Origin: Mariniblastus sp.
Lineage (GTDB): Bacteria; Planctomycetota; Planctomycetia; Pirellulales; Pirellulaceae
Assembly: GCA_029251085.1 (NCBI GenBank)
Contig: JAQXDZ010000022.1
Span: forward strand, 1 to 64,000
DNA: 64,000 bases
Direction of reading: 5' to 3'
Translations under genes and position numbers: made by a program
In this document: piece by piece, positions 17,162-27,228 of the stretch
Layout: the number at the start of each line of letters is the position of its first letter
How positions within the stretch are numbered: position 1 is the first letter of the stretch
Notes under the pieces: generated by a model
Told to the model about the DNA's origin: nothing
Seen by the model: only the letters and a program-made list of their open reading frames with translations
Database searches by the model: none

Positions 17162-19156
17162 ATGAGATTGTTAAAAATTGCTGCCGGTGTTTTGAATCAA
17201 ACACCACTCGATTGGTTAGGGAATCGAGAAAACATACTCGCCGCAATTGCCTCGGCGAAGTCTGAACAAGTAGGTGTGCTTTGCCTGCCGGAATTATGTG
17301 TCACTGGTTACGGATGCGAAGACGCATTTCACTCATCGGGCGTTCACGCAACTGCACTTGAGATGTTGAGCTCGATCGTCCCAGAGACGAAGGGAATTGC
17401 TGTTTCGGTGGGACTCCCGGTAACCTATGCCGGTGGCGTTTTTAATGTTGCTGCGTTGTTAGTCGACGGTCGGATTGCCGGATTCGTAGGGAAGCAACAC
17501 TTGGCAGGTGACGGTATTCATTACGAACCCCGTTGGTTTAAACCATGGCCAGCAGGGGTTCAGGGGGAAATTGAAATCGATGGATTCCAATATCCGATTG
17601 GCGACTTGCTGTTCGAAGTCGGCGGCATCCGTATTGGTTTCGAAATTTGTGAAGACGCCTGGGTTGGGAATCGACCCGGTGGCAATCTTGCCAGTAAAGG
17701 TACGGATGTAATTTTAAATCCAAGTGCCAGCCATTTTGCATTTGGGAAACACGCTGTTCGGCAACGTTTTGTCTTAGAGGGTAGCCGCGCTTTCAACGTT
17801 ACTTATGTTTACGCCAACCTCGTCGGTAATGAATCGGGCCGAGCGATCTTTGATGGCGATGCGATGATTGCGTGCGGCGGGCAGATGCAGGCAGTTGGAA
17901 AGCGATTCTCGTATCGCCCGATGGTGCTGACGACGGCTGTTGTCAACATTGATGTGACCAGAATGGCGCGGGCGAGAAGCGGTTCTTTTGAGCCTGAAAT
18001 CGATGGTGACGAATCGGATGTAATTCGCATGCCGCTCGATATTCCTGCGGTTGGTCCAGCGGTGGAAAAGCCCGAAGTAGAACCGTGGATGGCTGGAGAG
18101 ACGGTAAAAGAAGAGGAGTTCACCCGGGCGGTGAGTCTTGGGTTATTCGATTACATGCGGAAAAGTCATTCGCGCGGATTCGTGGTGTCGTTGAGCGGTG
18201 GCTGCGACTCGGCCAGCGTCGTGGCTTTGATTGCCACCATGTTTAAGTTGGCCAAGGCCGAGTTAGGGTTCGACGAATTATTGGCCCGGATTGGTTTGTT
18301 TCACAATGATGGAAGCAAGCCGTCCGAGGTGAGTGATTTGGTGCATCGTTTACTGACGACCGTTTACCAATCGACCAAGAACAGTGGTCCGGTTACCCGT
18401 GCTGCCGCCATGGAAGTAGCCACGGCAGTCAACGCGACTCATTACGAGTTTGATGTTGATGGTATTGTCGATGCCTATCGGGAAATTGTCAGCTCGGCGA
18501 TCGGTGAGCCTTTAACCTGGGATAAACACGATATCGCCTTACAGAATATTCAGGCGAGGGTTAGGTCTCCCGGAGTATGGATGCTGGCTAATTTAAACAA
18601 CGCGTTATTGATATCGACAAGCAATCGAAGCGAAGCCGCCGTTGGTTATGCGACGATGGACGGAGATACGTCGGGTGGCCTGAGTCCCATTGCCGGAATT
18701 GATAAGGCTTTTCTTCGGAACTGGCTAATCTGGATGGAATTGGAAGGTCCCGCTGATATCGGAGCCATTCCTGCGTTAAATTCCGTGAACCAACAGCAGC
18801 CGACTGCCGAACTTCGCCCGCTTGAAGATAATCAAACCGACGAAGATGATTTAATGCCGTACGATGTTTTGGATCTAATCGAGAGATTGGCCATTCGTGA
18901 CAAAATGATGCCGATCGAAGTTTTCGATCAGATTGTCACAGAGTTTCCGAACTACGAGAGGAGCCAGTTGGGGAATTGGGTGATCCGCTTTTTTCGTCTC
19001 TGGTGTCGCAACCAGTGGAAGCGTGAGCGATATGCCCCATCGTTTCATCTCGATGATGAGAATCTTGATCCTAAAACTTGGTGTCGTTTTCCAATTTTGT
19101 CCGGAGGTTATGATTTTGAAATCGAACAACTCAAAACTTACCTTCAAGGCAGTTGA
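17162..19156 (+). CDS. nadE: Glutamine-dependent NAD+ synthetase
   Basis: A 664-residue protein from the ATG at 17162, preceded by GGAG; an upstream TTG at 17135 is less likely. The N-terminal nitrilase-type glutaminase has Glu44 (LPELC), Lys111 (VGKQHL) and Cys163 (FEICEDAW). The C-terminal ATP pyrophosphatase domain has the P-loop S-G-G-C-D-S near 338 and STSNRSEAAVGY. The enzyme converts nicotinate adenine dinucleotide to NAD+ with ATP and ammonia from glutamine. The next gene, pta, begins 99 bp downstream, so they may be cotranscribed without a clear pathway link. The family and reaction are firm. Confidence 0.93.
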   Translation: MRLLKIAAGVLNQTPLDWLGNRENILAAIASAKSEQVGVLCLPELCVTGYGCEDAFHSSGVHATALEMLSSIVPETKGIAVSVGLPVTYAGGVFNVAALLVDGRIAGFVGKQHLAGDGIHYEPRWFKPWPAGVQGEIEIDGFQYPIGDLLFEVGGIRIGFEICEDAWVGNRPGGNLASKGTDVILNPSASHFAFGKHAVRQRFVLEGSRAFNVTYVYANLVGNESGRAIFDGDAMIACGGQMQAVGKRFSYRPMVLTTAVVNIDVTRMARARSGSFEPEIDGDESDVIRMPLDIPAVGPAVEKPEVEPWMAGETVKEEEFTRAVSLGLFDYMRKSHSRGFVVSLSGGCDSASVVALIATMFKLAKAELGFDELLARIGLFHNDGSKPSEVSDLVHRLLTTVYQSTKNSGPVTRAAAMEVATAVNATHYEFDVDGIVDAYREIVSSAIGEPLTWDKHDIALQNIQARVRSPGVWMLANLNNALLISTSNRSEAAVGYATMDGDTSGGLSPIAGIDKAFLRNWLIWMELEGPADIGAIPALNSVNQQQPTAELRPLEDNQTDEDDLMPYDVLDLIERLAIRDKMMPIEVFDQIVTEFPNYERSQLGNWVIRFFRLWCRNQWKRERYAPSFHLDDENLDPKTWCRFPILSGGYDFEIEQLKTYLQGS

Positions 19157-19255
19157 TGCGAATGTGGCTTGAACTGATTCCGCATAGGTCGCCAGTTCGT
19201 CTTAATTTCAGACATGATATTTTTGGTGAAAGAATAACGAAGAAAGAAGAGTTTC

Positions 19256-20215
19256 ATGTCTAGTGTGATTGAAGAACTTCGCAGTCGGGCTGCTGGGCGA
19301 CCGCGTCGCATCTTGTTGCCGGAAACTCAGGATCCCCGAATTCTCGAGGCGGCGAGTCTGCTTGATCAACAGAATCTTGCAATTCCGGTGGTTTTAGCTC
19401 GTCGAGACTGTCCGAACCGAGACGCTTTAGGTGGTCTGGAAGTCATCGAATGTGATGATTCACGATTAGTGGATGCTTGTGCCCAACAGTTGTTTGAGAA
19501 TCGCCAACACAAAGGACTGTCTCTCGAGGCGGCAATCGAGGCAGTGCGTGATCCGTTATTGTATGCCGCCTTGCTGGTTAAAATTGGTGCCGTGGATGGG
19601 GCGGTTGCTGGAAGTGTTGCGAGCACTTCAAGCGTGATACGGGCTGCGCTTCATGGCGTTGGAATGGCAGAGGGTTGTAAAACGGTTTCCAGTTTCTTTT
19701 TGATGCAGTTTCCTGATCGAGCTGTAACTTTTTCGGATTGTGGTGTTGTCCCTAGTCCCGACGCCCGGCAGTTAGCAGAGATTGCAATCTCTGCAGCCGA
19801 GAGTCACCGCATTTTGACGGGGCAAATACCACGAGTTGCATTGTTGTCTTTTTCCACTTTGGGAAGCGCTGAGCACGACGAGGTCGACAAAGTTCGGCAG
19901 GCTCTCGACTTAGTAAAACAATGGCAACCAGAGTTGATGGTTGACGGAGAAATGCAATTCGACTCTGCGTGGGTTCCCGAAGTCGCCGCACGGAAGGCTC
20001 CAGGTTCACCGGTAGCTGGTCAAGCGAATGTCTTTATATTTCCAGATTTGAATTCGGGTAATATTGCTTACAAGATTGCTGAACGACTTGGGGGGGCACA
20101 GGCTCTTGGCCCGCTGATCCAAGGACTGCAGCGGCCATTCATGGATTTATCCCGGGGGTGCCAAGTTCAGGATATTGTTGACGTGGCTGTGATTGCTTCG
20201 AACCTAGCTGTGTGA
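19256..20215 (+). CDS. pta: Phosphate acetyltransferase (PTA_PTB family)
   Basis: The 319-residue protein is the minimal catalytic form of phosphotransacetylase. It shows IEELRSRAAGRPRRILLPE at the start, AGSVASTSSVIRAAL, the DCGVVPSPDA segment, STLGSAEHDEVDKV, and FPDLNSGNIAYKI near the end, all standard for the family. It interconverts acetyl-CoA and acetyl phosphate. No acetate kinase gene is in the window. It converges with the carboxylase gene across 192 bp with no clear terminator. A phosphate butyryltransferase specificity cannot be excluded, but the motifs favour acetyl. Confidence 0.87.
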   Translation: MSSVIEELRSRAAGRPRRILLPETQDPRILEAASLLDQQNLAIPVVLARRDCPNRDALGGLEVIECDDSRLVDACAQQLFENRQHKGLSLEAAIEAVRDPLLYAALLVKIGAVDGAVAGSVASTSSVIRAALHGVGMAEGCKTVSSFFLMQFPDRAVTFSDCGVVPSPDARQLAEIAISAAESHRILTGQIPRVALLSFSTLGSAEHDEVDKVRQALDLVKQWQPELMVDGEMQFDSAWVPEVAARKAPGSPVAGQANVFIFPDLNSGNIAYKIAERLGGAQALGPLIQGLQRPFMDLSRGCQVQDIVDVAVIASNLAV

Positions 20216-20407
20216 CCCTCTCAGCTTTTCTACGTTGATGCGCAAACTCATCGCTTGCTAACGAATCTACTTATACTCTTCACACGGTAAATTTTTGAAC
20301 CTCGCTTACTGCCACATTGCTACTGCGATAGCACGCCGGCAATAATTTCATAGGGCTTGTTATGGCTCGAAAACGGCATTGGCTTGAAGTGAATTCCGTG
20401 AAGAAGA

Positions 20408-22009
20408 TCAAACTTGTAAAACACCTGTTCGGAACGGTTCATCGTCGGCGTGTCGCGTTACGGTTTCCAGCGATCGAATCAGAGTGTCACGAGTTTCCGA
20501 GGGGTTAATTATTCCGTCGACCCAAAGTCTGCCGGCGGCATAACGGATATCAGTCGAAGTATCATAGGCCGACTGGACTTTATCTCTTAAAGCTTCCATT
20601 TCTTCTACATCAGGTTCTTGTCCAGCACGTTTGAGTGCGGCAATGTTAATGTCGAGGATGACTTTGGCAGCCTGCTTCCCACCCATGACGGCATATCGGG
20701 CGTTGGGCCATGCATAGATAAAGCGTGGATCAAAAGCCTTGCCGCACATTGCATAATTTCCTGCGCCATAACTACCACCAGTAATGATCGTAATTTTAGG
20801 AACACGACTGTTGGAGATGACGTTGACGACTTTCGCACCGGCACGAATGATACCTGCCTGCTCACTATCCCTTCCAACCATAAACCCCATCACGTCTTGG
20901 AGAAAGATGATGGGAGTCCAGGTTTGATTGCAGTCCATGATGAATCTTGCTTCTTTGTCGGCGCTATCGTGATAGATGACGCCACCGTACTGCATGCCAT
21001 CCTTTTCGGATTTGACGACAGTTCGCTGATTAGCCACGATTCCTACGTGGTGTCCTCCAATTTTTGCATAGCCGCAAACAATTGTTTGTCCATATTCGGC
21101 TTTGTATTCTTGAAAGGTACTGCCATCTACCAGAAATTGAATTAGGTCTCGCACGTCATAGCGAGATTGCGGATCCATAGGTATTTTGTCGTAGATATTT
21201 TCAGAATCTTCGGCAGGCTCGACGGGTGTGTCACAGCGGAACTCCCGAGCGGAAGGGTCCTCTGGCAGCATCTCAATAAGGGAACGTAGCCGGGCAATCG
21301 CGGCGTCATCATCCGGTTCTTTGAAGTCGATGGTTCCGCTGATCGCAGCGTGCATCGAAGCACCGCCAAGTTCCTCAGAAGAAACTTCCTGTCCAATGGC
21401 CGATTTGACGAGAGCTGGTCCCGCAAGGTAGAGGCCACTGCCTTCTGTCATCACAAGTTTGTCGCAGAGGACAGGTAGATACCCTCCGCCGGCAACGCAA
21501 TTTCCCATGATGGCTGCGAGTTGTGGAATTCCCATCGCCGAAATGACGGCGTTGTTTCGAAAGATCCGACCAAAATCATCTTCATCGGGGAAAATTTCAT
21601 CTTGGAGTGGTAAGAAAACACCAGCAGAATCGACCAGGTAGACCAAAGGAACCCGGCACTTCATCGCAATACGTTGTGCTCTGAGTACTTTTTTGCAGGT
21701 CATTGGAAAGAACGCGCCAGCCTTAATGGTGGCGTCGTTGGCGATAATCATTACTGTTCGTCCGGAGACCGTACCGAGACCACAAATTACGCCGGCAGAT
21801 TTCGCGCCGCCCCACTCCGAATACATTTCCCACCCGGCCCAAAGGCCAATTTCTTGCCAACTGGTTGGGTCGTCTAAAAGTTTGGTTATCCGTTCTCTGG
21901 CCGTGAGTCGCTCTTTTTTATGTTGACGCTCAATCGCTCGCAGGCCACCGCCTAATTCAATGTCCGCTTGTTCGGTATCGAAGCCATCAATTAATTCTTG
22001 CCAGTTCAT
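20408..22009 (-). CDS. Acyl-CoA carboxylase carboxyltransferase (beta) subunit, methylcrotonyl-CoA carboxylase type
   Basis: A 533-residue carboxyltransferase with the two crotonase-like halves of the family. The N half has VDSAGVFLPLQDEIFPDEDDF, close to methylcrotonyl-CoA carboxylase beta (MccB/LiuB), and VAGGGYLPVLCD; the C half has FLQDVMGFMVG and GGSYGAGNYAMCGKAFDPRFI with the expected acyl-CoA oxyanion Gly pairs. It would transfer CO2 from a biotinylated partner to a branched enoyl-CoA such as 3-methylcrotonyl-CoA (leucine breakdown). The acyl-CoA dehydrogenase gene lies 67 bp upstream on the same strand. The biotin carboxylase alpha subunit is not in this window, which is unusual for liu clusters. 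Propionyl- or geranyl-CoA specificity remains possible. Confidence 0.83.
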   Translation of the reverse strand: MNWQELIDGFDTEQADIELGGGLRAIERQHKKERLTARERITKLLDDPTSWQEIGLWAGWEMYSEWGGAKSAGVICGLGTVSGRTVMIIANDATIKAGAFFPMTCKKVLRAQRIAMKCRVPLVYLVDSAGVFLPLQDEIFPDEDDFGRIFRNNAVISAMGIPQLAAIMGNCVAGGGYLPVLCDKLVMTEGSGLYLAGPALVKSAIGQEVSSEELGGASMHAAISGTIDFKEPDDDAAIARLRSLIEMLPEDPSAREFRCDTPVEPAEDSENIYDKIPMDPQSRYDVRDLIQFLVDGSTFQEYKAEYGQTIVCGYAKIGGHHVGIVANQRTVVKSEKDGMQYGGVIYHDSADKEARFIMDCNQTWTPIIFLQDVMGFMVGRDSEQAGIIRAGAKVVNVISNSRVPKITIITGGSYGAGNYAMCGKAFDPRFIYAWPNARYAVMGGKQAAKVILDINIAALKRAGQEPDVEEMEALRDKVQSAYDTSTDIRYAAGRLWVDGIINPSETRDTLIRSLETVTRHADDEPFRTGVLQV

Positions 22010-22075
22010 TGCGTTATCGGGATTTCAGAGGAAGTGTTGCTGTAATTTGTAAATGAAATTTTGGGAGCAGGTCGT

Positions 22076-23920
22076 TTATTGCTCCATGGCGTCATCTTTA
22101 GGTTTAAGTACCCAGTTTGAATCGAAGTCTTTTTTGAGCCATTCCTGAGCGACCTGAGTTTTCCCTTCATCCGCATTCAGTTTCAATTCCTGAAGTCGCT
22201 GTTCGTTACGCTGGTGTGCGAGCGAAAGATAGAGCCGACCCGTATTAAATTCGCTGGTCTGTTCGGTTTCGGGAATGGTACCGTTGACTAAAATTGCAGT
22301 CAGTCGAGAGTACACACAACTTGCCATGAACAGTTCTGTGGCGATATCTGCCAGTCTGGCCTGTAGGTATTGCTGGTTGAGAATTTCTTCCTGATGTTTT
22401 GCTAACACAAGCTTCATTTGCCTGCCGAACTGAGCAATCTGTTTACTTAATTTGCGGCTGTAATATCTTAGGTGTTCGTGTTTCACGGGAACCTTTGGAT
22501 TGACCAATGACTCACTCATGACGGAGGCTCGATTGAGCCAGACGCTCATCAATTGATTGGCGTTTCCTTTTGCTTCCTTTTCAGCTTTGATGCGATCTCC
22601 TTTGAGTTCGGTGCCGACGTGTCGAAATCCTACATTCGCGATAAAACATCTCAGCACATCGTTGGCTCCTTCACCAATCAAGTTTAACCTTGCATCTCGC
22701 ATCATTCTTTCAAATGGCTGGTCAGTAAAGAATCCTTTGCCTCCCCAGATTTGCATGCAATCGTTCGTGATCCTCCAAAGTTGATCACTGGCAAAAACTT
22801 TGATCATTGCAGTTTCGACCATGTAATCATCTGCGCCGCTATCGATCAGTGCGGCGGTATAATAGGTCGCGCTTTCCATGGCATACATGTCGGCGGCTGC
22901 TTCGGCAATTTTACCTTGAACTAGTTCAAATTCCCCGAGTGTCTGACCAAATTGTTGACGTGAATTAGCGCGAGCGACCATGCGTTCAATGCAGAATTTG
23001 GCAGCGCCCGTGCAGCAAGCGCCGAAAGTAGTTCTGCCAAAATCGAGGACTGTGAGCGCTAGTTTGAGTCCGCGTCCAATTTCACCGAGTATGTTTTCTT
23101 TGGGAACCACCATCTCATTGAAGCGAATGCGGCCGGTTGCGGTTCCGCGGATACCGACTTTTTCCATGCGTTCTTCGAGGACTTCAAATCCTGGCATATC
23201 GGGAGTCACCAAAAATGCTGTGATTTTCCCTTCGGGGACAGCGGGGTCAGAGGTTCGGGCCATGACGGTTAAGACATCAGCAATGCCTCCGTTAGTAATC
23301 CAGCGTTTTTCTCCATTGAGTACATAGCCAGTGCCGTCTGCGGTGGGCTCTGCGGTTGTTCGCACGTTGGCCGCGTCGGAGCCTGCCAATGGTTCGGTGA
23401 GTGCAAAGGCAGCCAGTTTGTCGCCAGCGGCCAGCGGCGGCATCCATTTTGATTTTTGATCATCAGTGCCGAACAGTTCCAGTGCTCTCAAGCCGATCGA
23501 ATGATGAGCGTTAACGAACACCGCAGTTGAACCACAATGACCGCCGATGATTTCCATGACGCGGCAATAGTTGAAATGCGACATTCCCGAGCCGCCGTAA
23601 TTTTTGTCGATTGTCATGCCAAGGACGCCGATATTCCCAAGTCCTTTGATGACGCCGTCTCGGATTTGTGCGTCCCGATCAATCTGAGCAGGGTCGATGT
23701 ACTGCTCGCAGAAACTTTTTGTTTTCGCAACCATGGAATCACCAGCGGCTTGTGCGTTGGCTGGGAGTTCCGGGTAGGGCATCATGGATTCTGTGCGAAA
23801 GCGGCCGAAGTATAAATCTTTTACGAAGCCTTCTTTCTCAGGGCCTTCAAAAAAAAGCGAGTTGGCCTGATCAATTTGTTTCTTTTGTATATCCGACAGA
23901 GACATAAATATGACTTTCAT
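22076..23920 (-). CDS. Acyl-CoA dehydrogenase, long (VLCAD/ACAD9-like) form
   Basis: A 614-residue flavoprotein, longer than the usual 380-390, with a C-terminal extension of about 200 residues as in very-long-chain type enzymes. It has AFALTEPLAGSDAANV and RWITNGGIADVLTVMA for FAD and substrate binding, then RQQFGQTLGEF, and the base Glu in I-G-E-G-A-N-D. It oxidises acyl-CoA to enoyl-CoA and passes electrons to ETF. It is the first gene of a probable operon with the carboxylase. A second in-frame ATG at 23905 is an equally good start; neither has a clear Shine-Dalgarno site. Chain length and branching of the substrate are not predictable. Confidence 0.9.
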   Translation of the reverse strand: MKVIFMSLSDIQKKQIDQANSLFFEGPEKEGFVKDLYFGRFRTESMMPYPELPANAQAAGDSMVAKTKSFCEQYIDPAQIDRDAQIRDGVIKGLGNIGVLGMTIDKNYGGSGMSHFNYCRVMEIIGGHCGSTAVFVNAHHSIGLRALELFGTDDQKSKWMPPLAAGDKLAAFALTEPLAGSDAANVRTTAEPTADGTGYVLNGEKRWITNGGIADVLTVMARTSDPAVPEGKITAFLVTPDMPGFEVLEERMEKVGIRGTATGRIRFNEMVVPKENILGEIGRGLKLALTVLDFGRTTFGACCTGAAKFCIERMVARANSRQQFGQTLGEFELVQGKIAEAAADMYAMESATYYTAALIDSGADDYMVETAMIKVFASDQLWRITNDCMQIWGGKGFFTDQPFERMMRDARLNLIGEGANDVLRCFIANVGFRHVGTELKGDRIKAEKEAKGNANQLMSVWLNRASVMSESLVNPKVPVKHEHLRYYSRKLSKQIAQFGRQMKLVLAKHQEEILNQQYLQARLADIATELFMASCVYSRLTAILVNGTIPETEQTSEFNTGRLYLSLAHQRNEQRLQELKLNADEGKTQVAQEWLKKDFDSNWVLKPKDDAMEQ

Positions 23921-24419
23921 CCAAGGAAAACTGAGCCAACACGTCTGAATAAGACGGGCTCGAAGAGCGTCTTCGATTATCGGGATAAAAGCCCGAAAAG
24001 CAACGTGTTCGCTTGCGATTCTAATCGCGTCCTGCGTGGCTATTGTTAATTTTTACCGGTTAACCCCGCCACTTGGCTGCCAATTTGCAACATATGGTTC
24101 GTTTTAAATCGAGACGTTCAAGAGGACTTAATTTGAATTTAGAGTTTGCGATTTTGAGATTTGTCCCATTTGGCGTTGTCGAGTTGATTGAAAATCCACG
24201 TTCTGGACAGCTTGGATTAATGGCTGGCATCGGTTCTCCCAACACTGGCATTTGAGATAGCAACGTTCTGCCGGAATTTAAACCGATTAGCGCAATTCGC
24301 TCATTGCTGCTGGTTGAACCGTCAACCCATTGTGAGAAAGAATTTGGTTGGGCAATTGGTATAAACGTTGATTTTCCTTAACATGGTCGGCGTTGCTCGT
24401 TTCTTCAAGGATAAAATCT
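23921..24419. promoter_or_regulatory. Divergent promoter region with two perfect inverted repeats
   Basis: This 499 bp gap separates the divergent acyl-CoA dehydrogenase and thiolase genes. It holds CGAAGA-GCG-TCTTCG at 23961-23975 and GCGATT-CT-AATCGC at 24015-24028, both perfect inverted repeats, and a weaker CGGG-7-CCCG at 23981-23995. Their position about 40-110 bp before the dehydrogenase start suits operators of a fatty-acid or branched-chain regulator, but could also be RNA hairpins in the leader. Two small antisense ORFs in the middle lack support. Confidence 0.4.
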
Positions 24420-25592
24420 ATGTCTGACGCTTACCTCATTTCTGGAGTTCGCACTCCAATCGGTTCCTTTCTTGGTGGGTTTGCAAGCCTCACTGCGACT
24501 GATCTTGGTGGTGTTGCTATTGAAAATGCGATCGCACAGTCTGGCCTCGCGAATGATCAAATCGACGAAGTGATTATGGGAAATGTGATCGGTGCGGGCG
24601 TTGGACAGGCACCGGCTCGTCAGGCAGCGCTCAAAGCAGGGCTTCCACCGACGATTGCTGCAGTCACCATTAACAAAGTTTGCGGCTCGGGTCTCAAGTC
24701 AGTGATGATTGCTAGTCAAGCGATTCGTTGTGGTGACGCCTCGGCGATTGTTGCGGGTGGAATGGAGAATATGTCGGCGGCACCGCACTTGGCCAAGGGG
24801 CTAAGAGGCGGTGTTAAACTTGGAGACACAACCTTGGTGGATGCGATGGTGTCGGATGGTTTAACTTGTTCTTTTGAATCATGCCACATGGGAATGCATG
24901 CCGAACATATCGCGGAGAAATTTGGAGCGAGCCGTTCAGATCAGGATCAATTTGCCTTGCTCAGTCAGCAGCGTGCTGGTCGCGCGATGGAAGAGGGAGT
25001 GTTTCAAGATGAGATTGTTCCGGTGACAGTCAAGAACCGGAGAGGAGATGTCACGGTAGACGTAGATGAAGGGCCTCGGCCGGATACAACTTTGGAAAAA
25101 TTGGCGAGCCTGAGAACAGTTTTTGATCGAGAAGGAACCGTCACTGCTGGCAATGCATCAACCCTCTCTGATGGCGCCGCTGCCGTCGTGGTTGTGGATG
25201 AGGCGACCGCGGAAACAGCGGAATGGAAATTTAAAATTCTCGGTAGTTTTACATCGGGAACCGAACCCAAAGATCTGTTCATTGCTCCTGTCGAGGCGAT
25301 CAGGGGGGCATTAGCTAAAGCGAATTTGACGTTGGAGGAAGTTGATTTATTTGAAATCAACGAAGCGTTTGCAAGTCAGATGGTTGCCTGCCTGAAAGAA
25401 CTTGGGCTTGATAATGAGCGAGTCAATATTTATGGCGGTGGGATTTCACTGGGGCATCCAATTGGTGCCAGTGGAACGCGTGTCCTGGTGACTTTAATGC
25501 ACGCCCTCAAAAGGACTGGCAAGAAACGAGGTGTTGCCAGTCTCTGTTTGGGAGGTGGAAACGCCGTAGCGATGGTGATTGAAGCCTGTTAA
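24420..25592 (+). CDS. Acetyl-CoA acetyltransferase (thiolase)
   Basis: A 390-residue thiolase starting at ATG 24420 (AAGGAT lies before it; the upstream extension to 24393 lacks support). The nucleophile Cys88 is in NKVCGSGLKS, the His of the active site is in GGGISLGHPIGAS, the N-E-A-F motif is present, and the acid/base Cys lies in SLCLGGGNA. It condenses or cleaves acetoacetyl-CoA. The gene is divergent from the acyl-CoA dehydrogenase and 87 bp before prpD, pointing to acyl-CoA and ketone body turnover. Type is biosynthetic/degradative class II thiolase (AtoB/PhaA-like). Confidence 0.92.
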   Translation: MSDAYLISGVRTPIGSFLGGFASLTATDLGGVAIENAIAQSGLANDQIDEVIMGNVIGAGVGQAPARQAALKAGLPPTIAAVTINKVCGSGLKSVMIASQAIRCGDASAIVAGGMENMSAAPHLAKGLRGGVKLGDTTLVDAMVSDGLTCSFESCHMGMHAEHIAEKFGASRSDQDQFALLSQQRAGRAMEEGVFQDEIVPVTVKNRRGDVTVDVDEGPRPDTTLEKLASLRTVFDREGTVTAGNASTLSDGAAAVVVVDEATAETAEWKFKILGSFTSGTEPKDLFIAPVEAIRGALAKANLTLEEVDLFEINEAFASQMVACLKELGLDNERVNIYGGGISLGHPIGASGTRVLVTLMHALKRTGKKRGVASLCLGGGNAVAMVIEAC

Positions 25593-25679
25593 TTGGATTG
25601 AGTCTGTTGCCCAATAAACTACGGTGTGTTTGTTTGACCGTCGTTTGCGATCGATTATTTTTGTTTATGAAAGACGACT

Positions 25680-27107
25680 ATGGATTCGCTGTTTACCGAC
25701 ATTGCCAGTTATGTTCACGAAGGCGAAATCGCAAGTGAGCTTGCCTACGAGACAGCTCAGTTTTGCTTGATGGACAGCCTCGGTTGTGGCTTTTTGGCAC
25801 TGGCTTATCCGGAGTGCAGGAAGATGCTCGGTCCGGTCGTGCCAGGTGCGAGTATGCCCGGCGGTTGTCGGGTTCCCGGGACTCCACTCGAGCTGGATCC
25901 AGTCAAAGCAGCCTTTGATATTGGAACCATCGTTCGTTGGTTAGACTTTAATGATACCTGGTTGGCCGCTGAGTGGGGGCATCCCTCAGATAATCTTGGT
26001 GCAATCCTTGCTGTCGCTGATTACCAAAGTCGAGTTAAAGGTGAGTCGGTGTCCGTAAAGGATGTGTTGACCGCGATGATTAAAGCACATGAGATTCAGG
26101 GGATTTTGGCACTTGATAATTCCTTTAATCGAGTCGGTCTTGATCACGTACTTTTGGTTCGTGTCGCGAGTACCGCAGTGGCCAGTAAAATGTTGGGTGC
26201 GAGTTACGATCAGACCGTAAATGCTATTTCGCACGCTTGGATTGACGGTGGTGCGTTGCGAACCTATCGCCATGCACCTAATACGGGTTCGCGGAAAAGC
26301 TGGGCGGCTGGAGATGCGACGAGTCGAGCGGTCAGGCTGGCCCTGATTTCGCTGTCAGGTGAAATGGGATATGCCACCGCGCTTTCGGCTCCGAAGTGGG
26401 GCTTTCAAGACGTTCTGTTTGGTGGGCAACCGATTACGTTGGCGAAGCCGCTGGAATCTTATGTGATGGATAATATTCTATTCAAGATTTCCTTCCCCGC
26501 GGAATTTCACGCTCAAACTGCCGTAGAGTGTGCCATCACGTTGCATCCTGAAGTGAGTGGGCGGCTCGGAGAGATCGATCGTGTTGAGATGGAGACCCAA
26601 GAACCGGGCGTGCGAATCATTGATAAATCAGGTCCCCTGAATAATTTTGCGGATCGGGATCATTGCTTGCAGTACATGGCAGCGATTGGTTTGATTTTTG
26701 GTGAACTGAATGCCAACCATTACTCAGACGAAGTTTCCAGTGACCCGCGGATTGATGCACTGCGAGATAAGATGGTGGTGCGGGAAAATGAGTCCTTCAC
26801 AAAGGACTATTACGATTTGGATAAGCGAGCGATTGGCAACAGCATTCAAGTCTTTTTCAACGACGGAACATCGACTGAACGAATTGAAGTTCAATACCCG
26901 ATTGGGCATCGCAATCGACGTGCGGAAGGGATACCGGTTTTGCAAACGAAATTTGCAAACAGTTTGAAAGGTGTCTTTGGAGAAGAGCAACAAGCGGCAA
27001 TCCTTGGAAGTTTCCAAAACTCTGATTTGCTAGAGTCGATTCAAGTCAAGGATTTTTTGGATCTGTTCGTGAAGAACACGGATGGGCTTGAGACTGCCCT
27101 AGCTTAA
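25680..27107 (+). CDS. prpD: 2-Methylcitrate dehydratase (MmgE/PrpD family)
   Basis: The 475-residue protein matches the PrpD group in length and motifs: [31 protein letters not shown] and [14 protein letters not shown]. PrpD dehydrates 2-methylcitrate to 2-methylaconitate in propionate breakdown. PrpC and PrpB are absent here, so it is isolated from the usual operon. It follows the thiolase by 87 bp on the same strand, which fits breakdown of odd-chain or branched acyl-CoAs that yield propionyl-CoA. A broader MmgE/iminodisuccinate epimerase-like activity cannot be excluded, though the N-terminal motifs look like true PrpD. Confidence 0.84.
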   Translation: MDSLFTDIASYVHEGEIASELAYETAQFCLMDSLGCGFLALAYPECRKMLGPVVPGASMPGGCRVPGTPLELDPVKAAFDIGTIVRWLDFNDTWLAAEWGHPSDNLGAILAVADYQSRVKGESVSVKDVLTAMIKAHEIQGILALDNSFNRVGLDHVLLVRVASTAVASKMLGASYDQTVNAISHAWIDGGALRTYRHAPNTGSRKSWAAGDATSRAVRLALISLSGEMGYATALSAPKWGFQDVLFGGQPITLAKPLESYVMDNILFKISFPAEFHAQTAVECAITLHPEVSGRLGEIDRVEMETQEPGVRIIDKSGPLNNFADRDHCLQYMAAIGLIFGELNANHYSDEVSSDPRIDALRDKMVVRENESFTKDYYDLDKRAIGNSIQVFFNDGTSTERIEVQYPIGHRNRRAEGIPVLQTKFANSLKGVFGEEQQAAILGSFQNSDLLESIQVKDFLDLFVKNTDGLETALA

Positions 27108-27228
27108 AGTTGTTGTGAGTTTGTCTGCCGTCGAGAGGTCTTGTGCCGGACGGGCTTGGCTAATGACAGTCACGAATTTTTTGCCTATAATTTTGGCTCT
27201 ATGTAGCCATTTACTATGCGATGAATTC

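Noticed and set aside
20362..20508. A 48-codon ORF (MARKRHWLEV...) on the plus strand after pta
   Set aside because: It overlaps about 100 bp of the carboxylase 3' end in antisense and has no ribosome site; a shadow of the carboxylase is more likely.
24060..24263. Overlapping small ORFs on both strands in the divergent acyl-CoA dehydrogenase/thiolase gap
   Set aside because: No support from start codons or codon use; the region is better explained as regulatory DNA.
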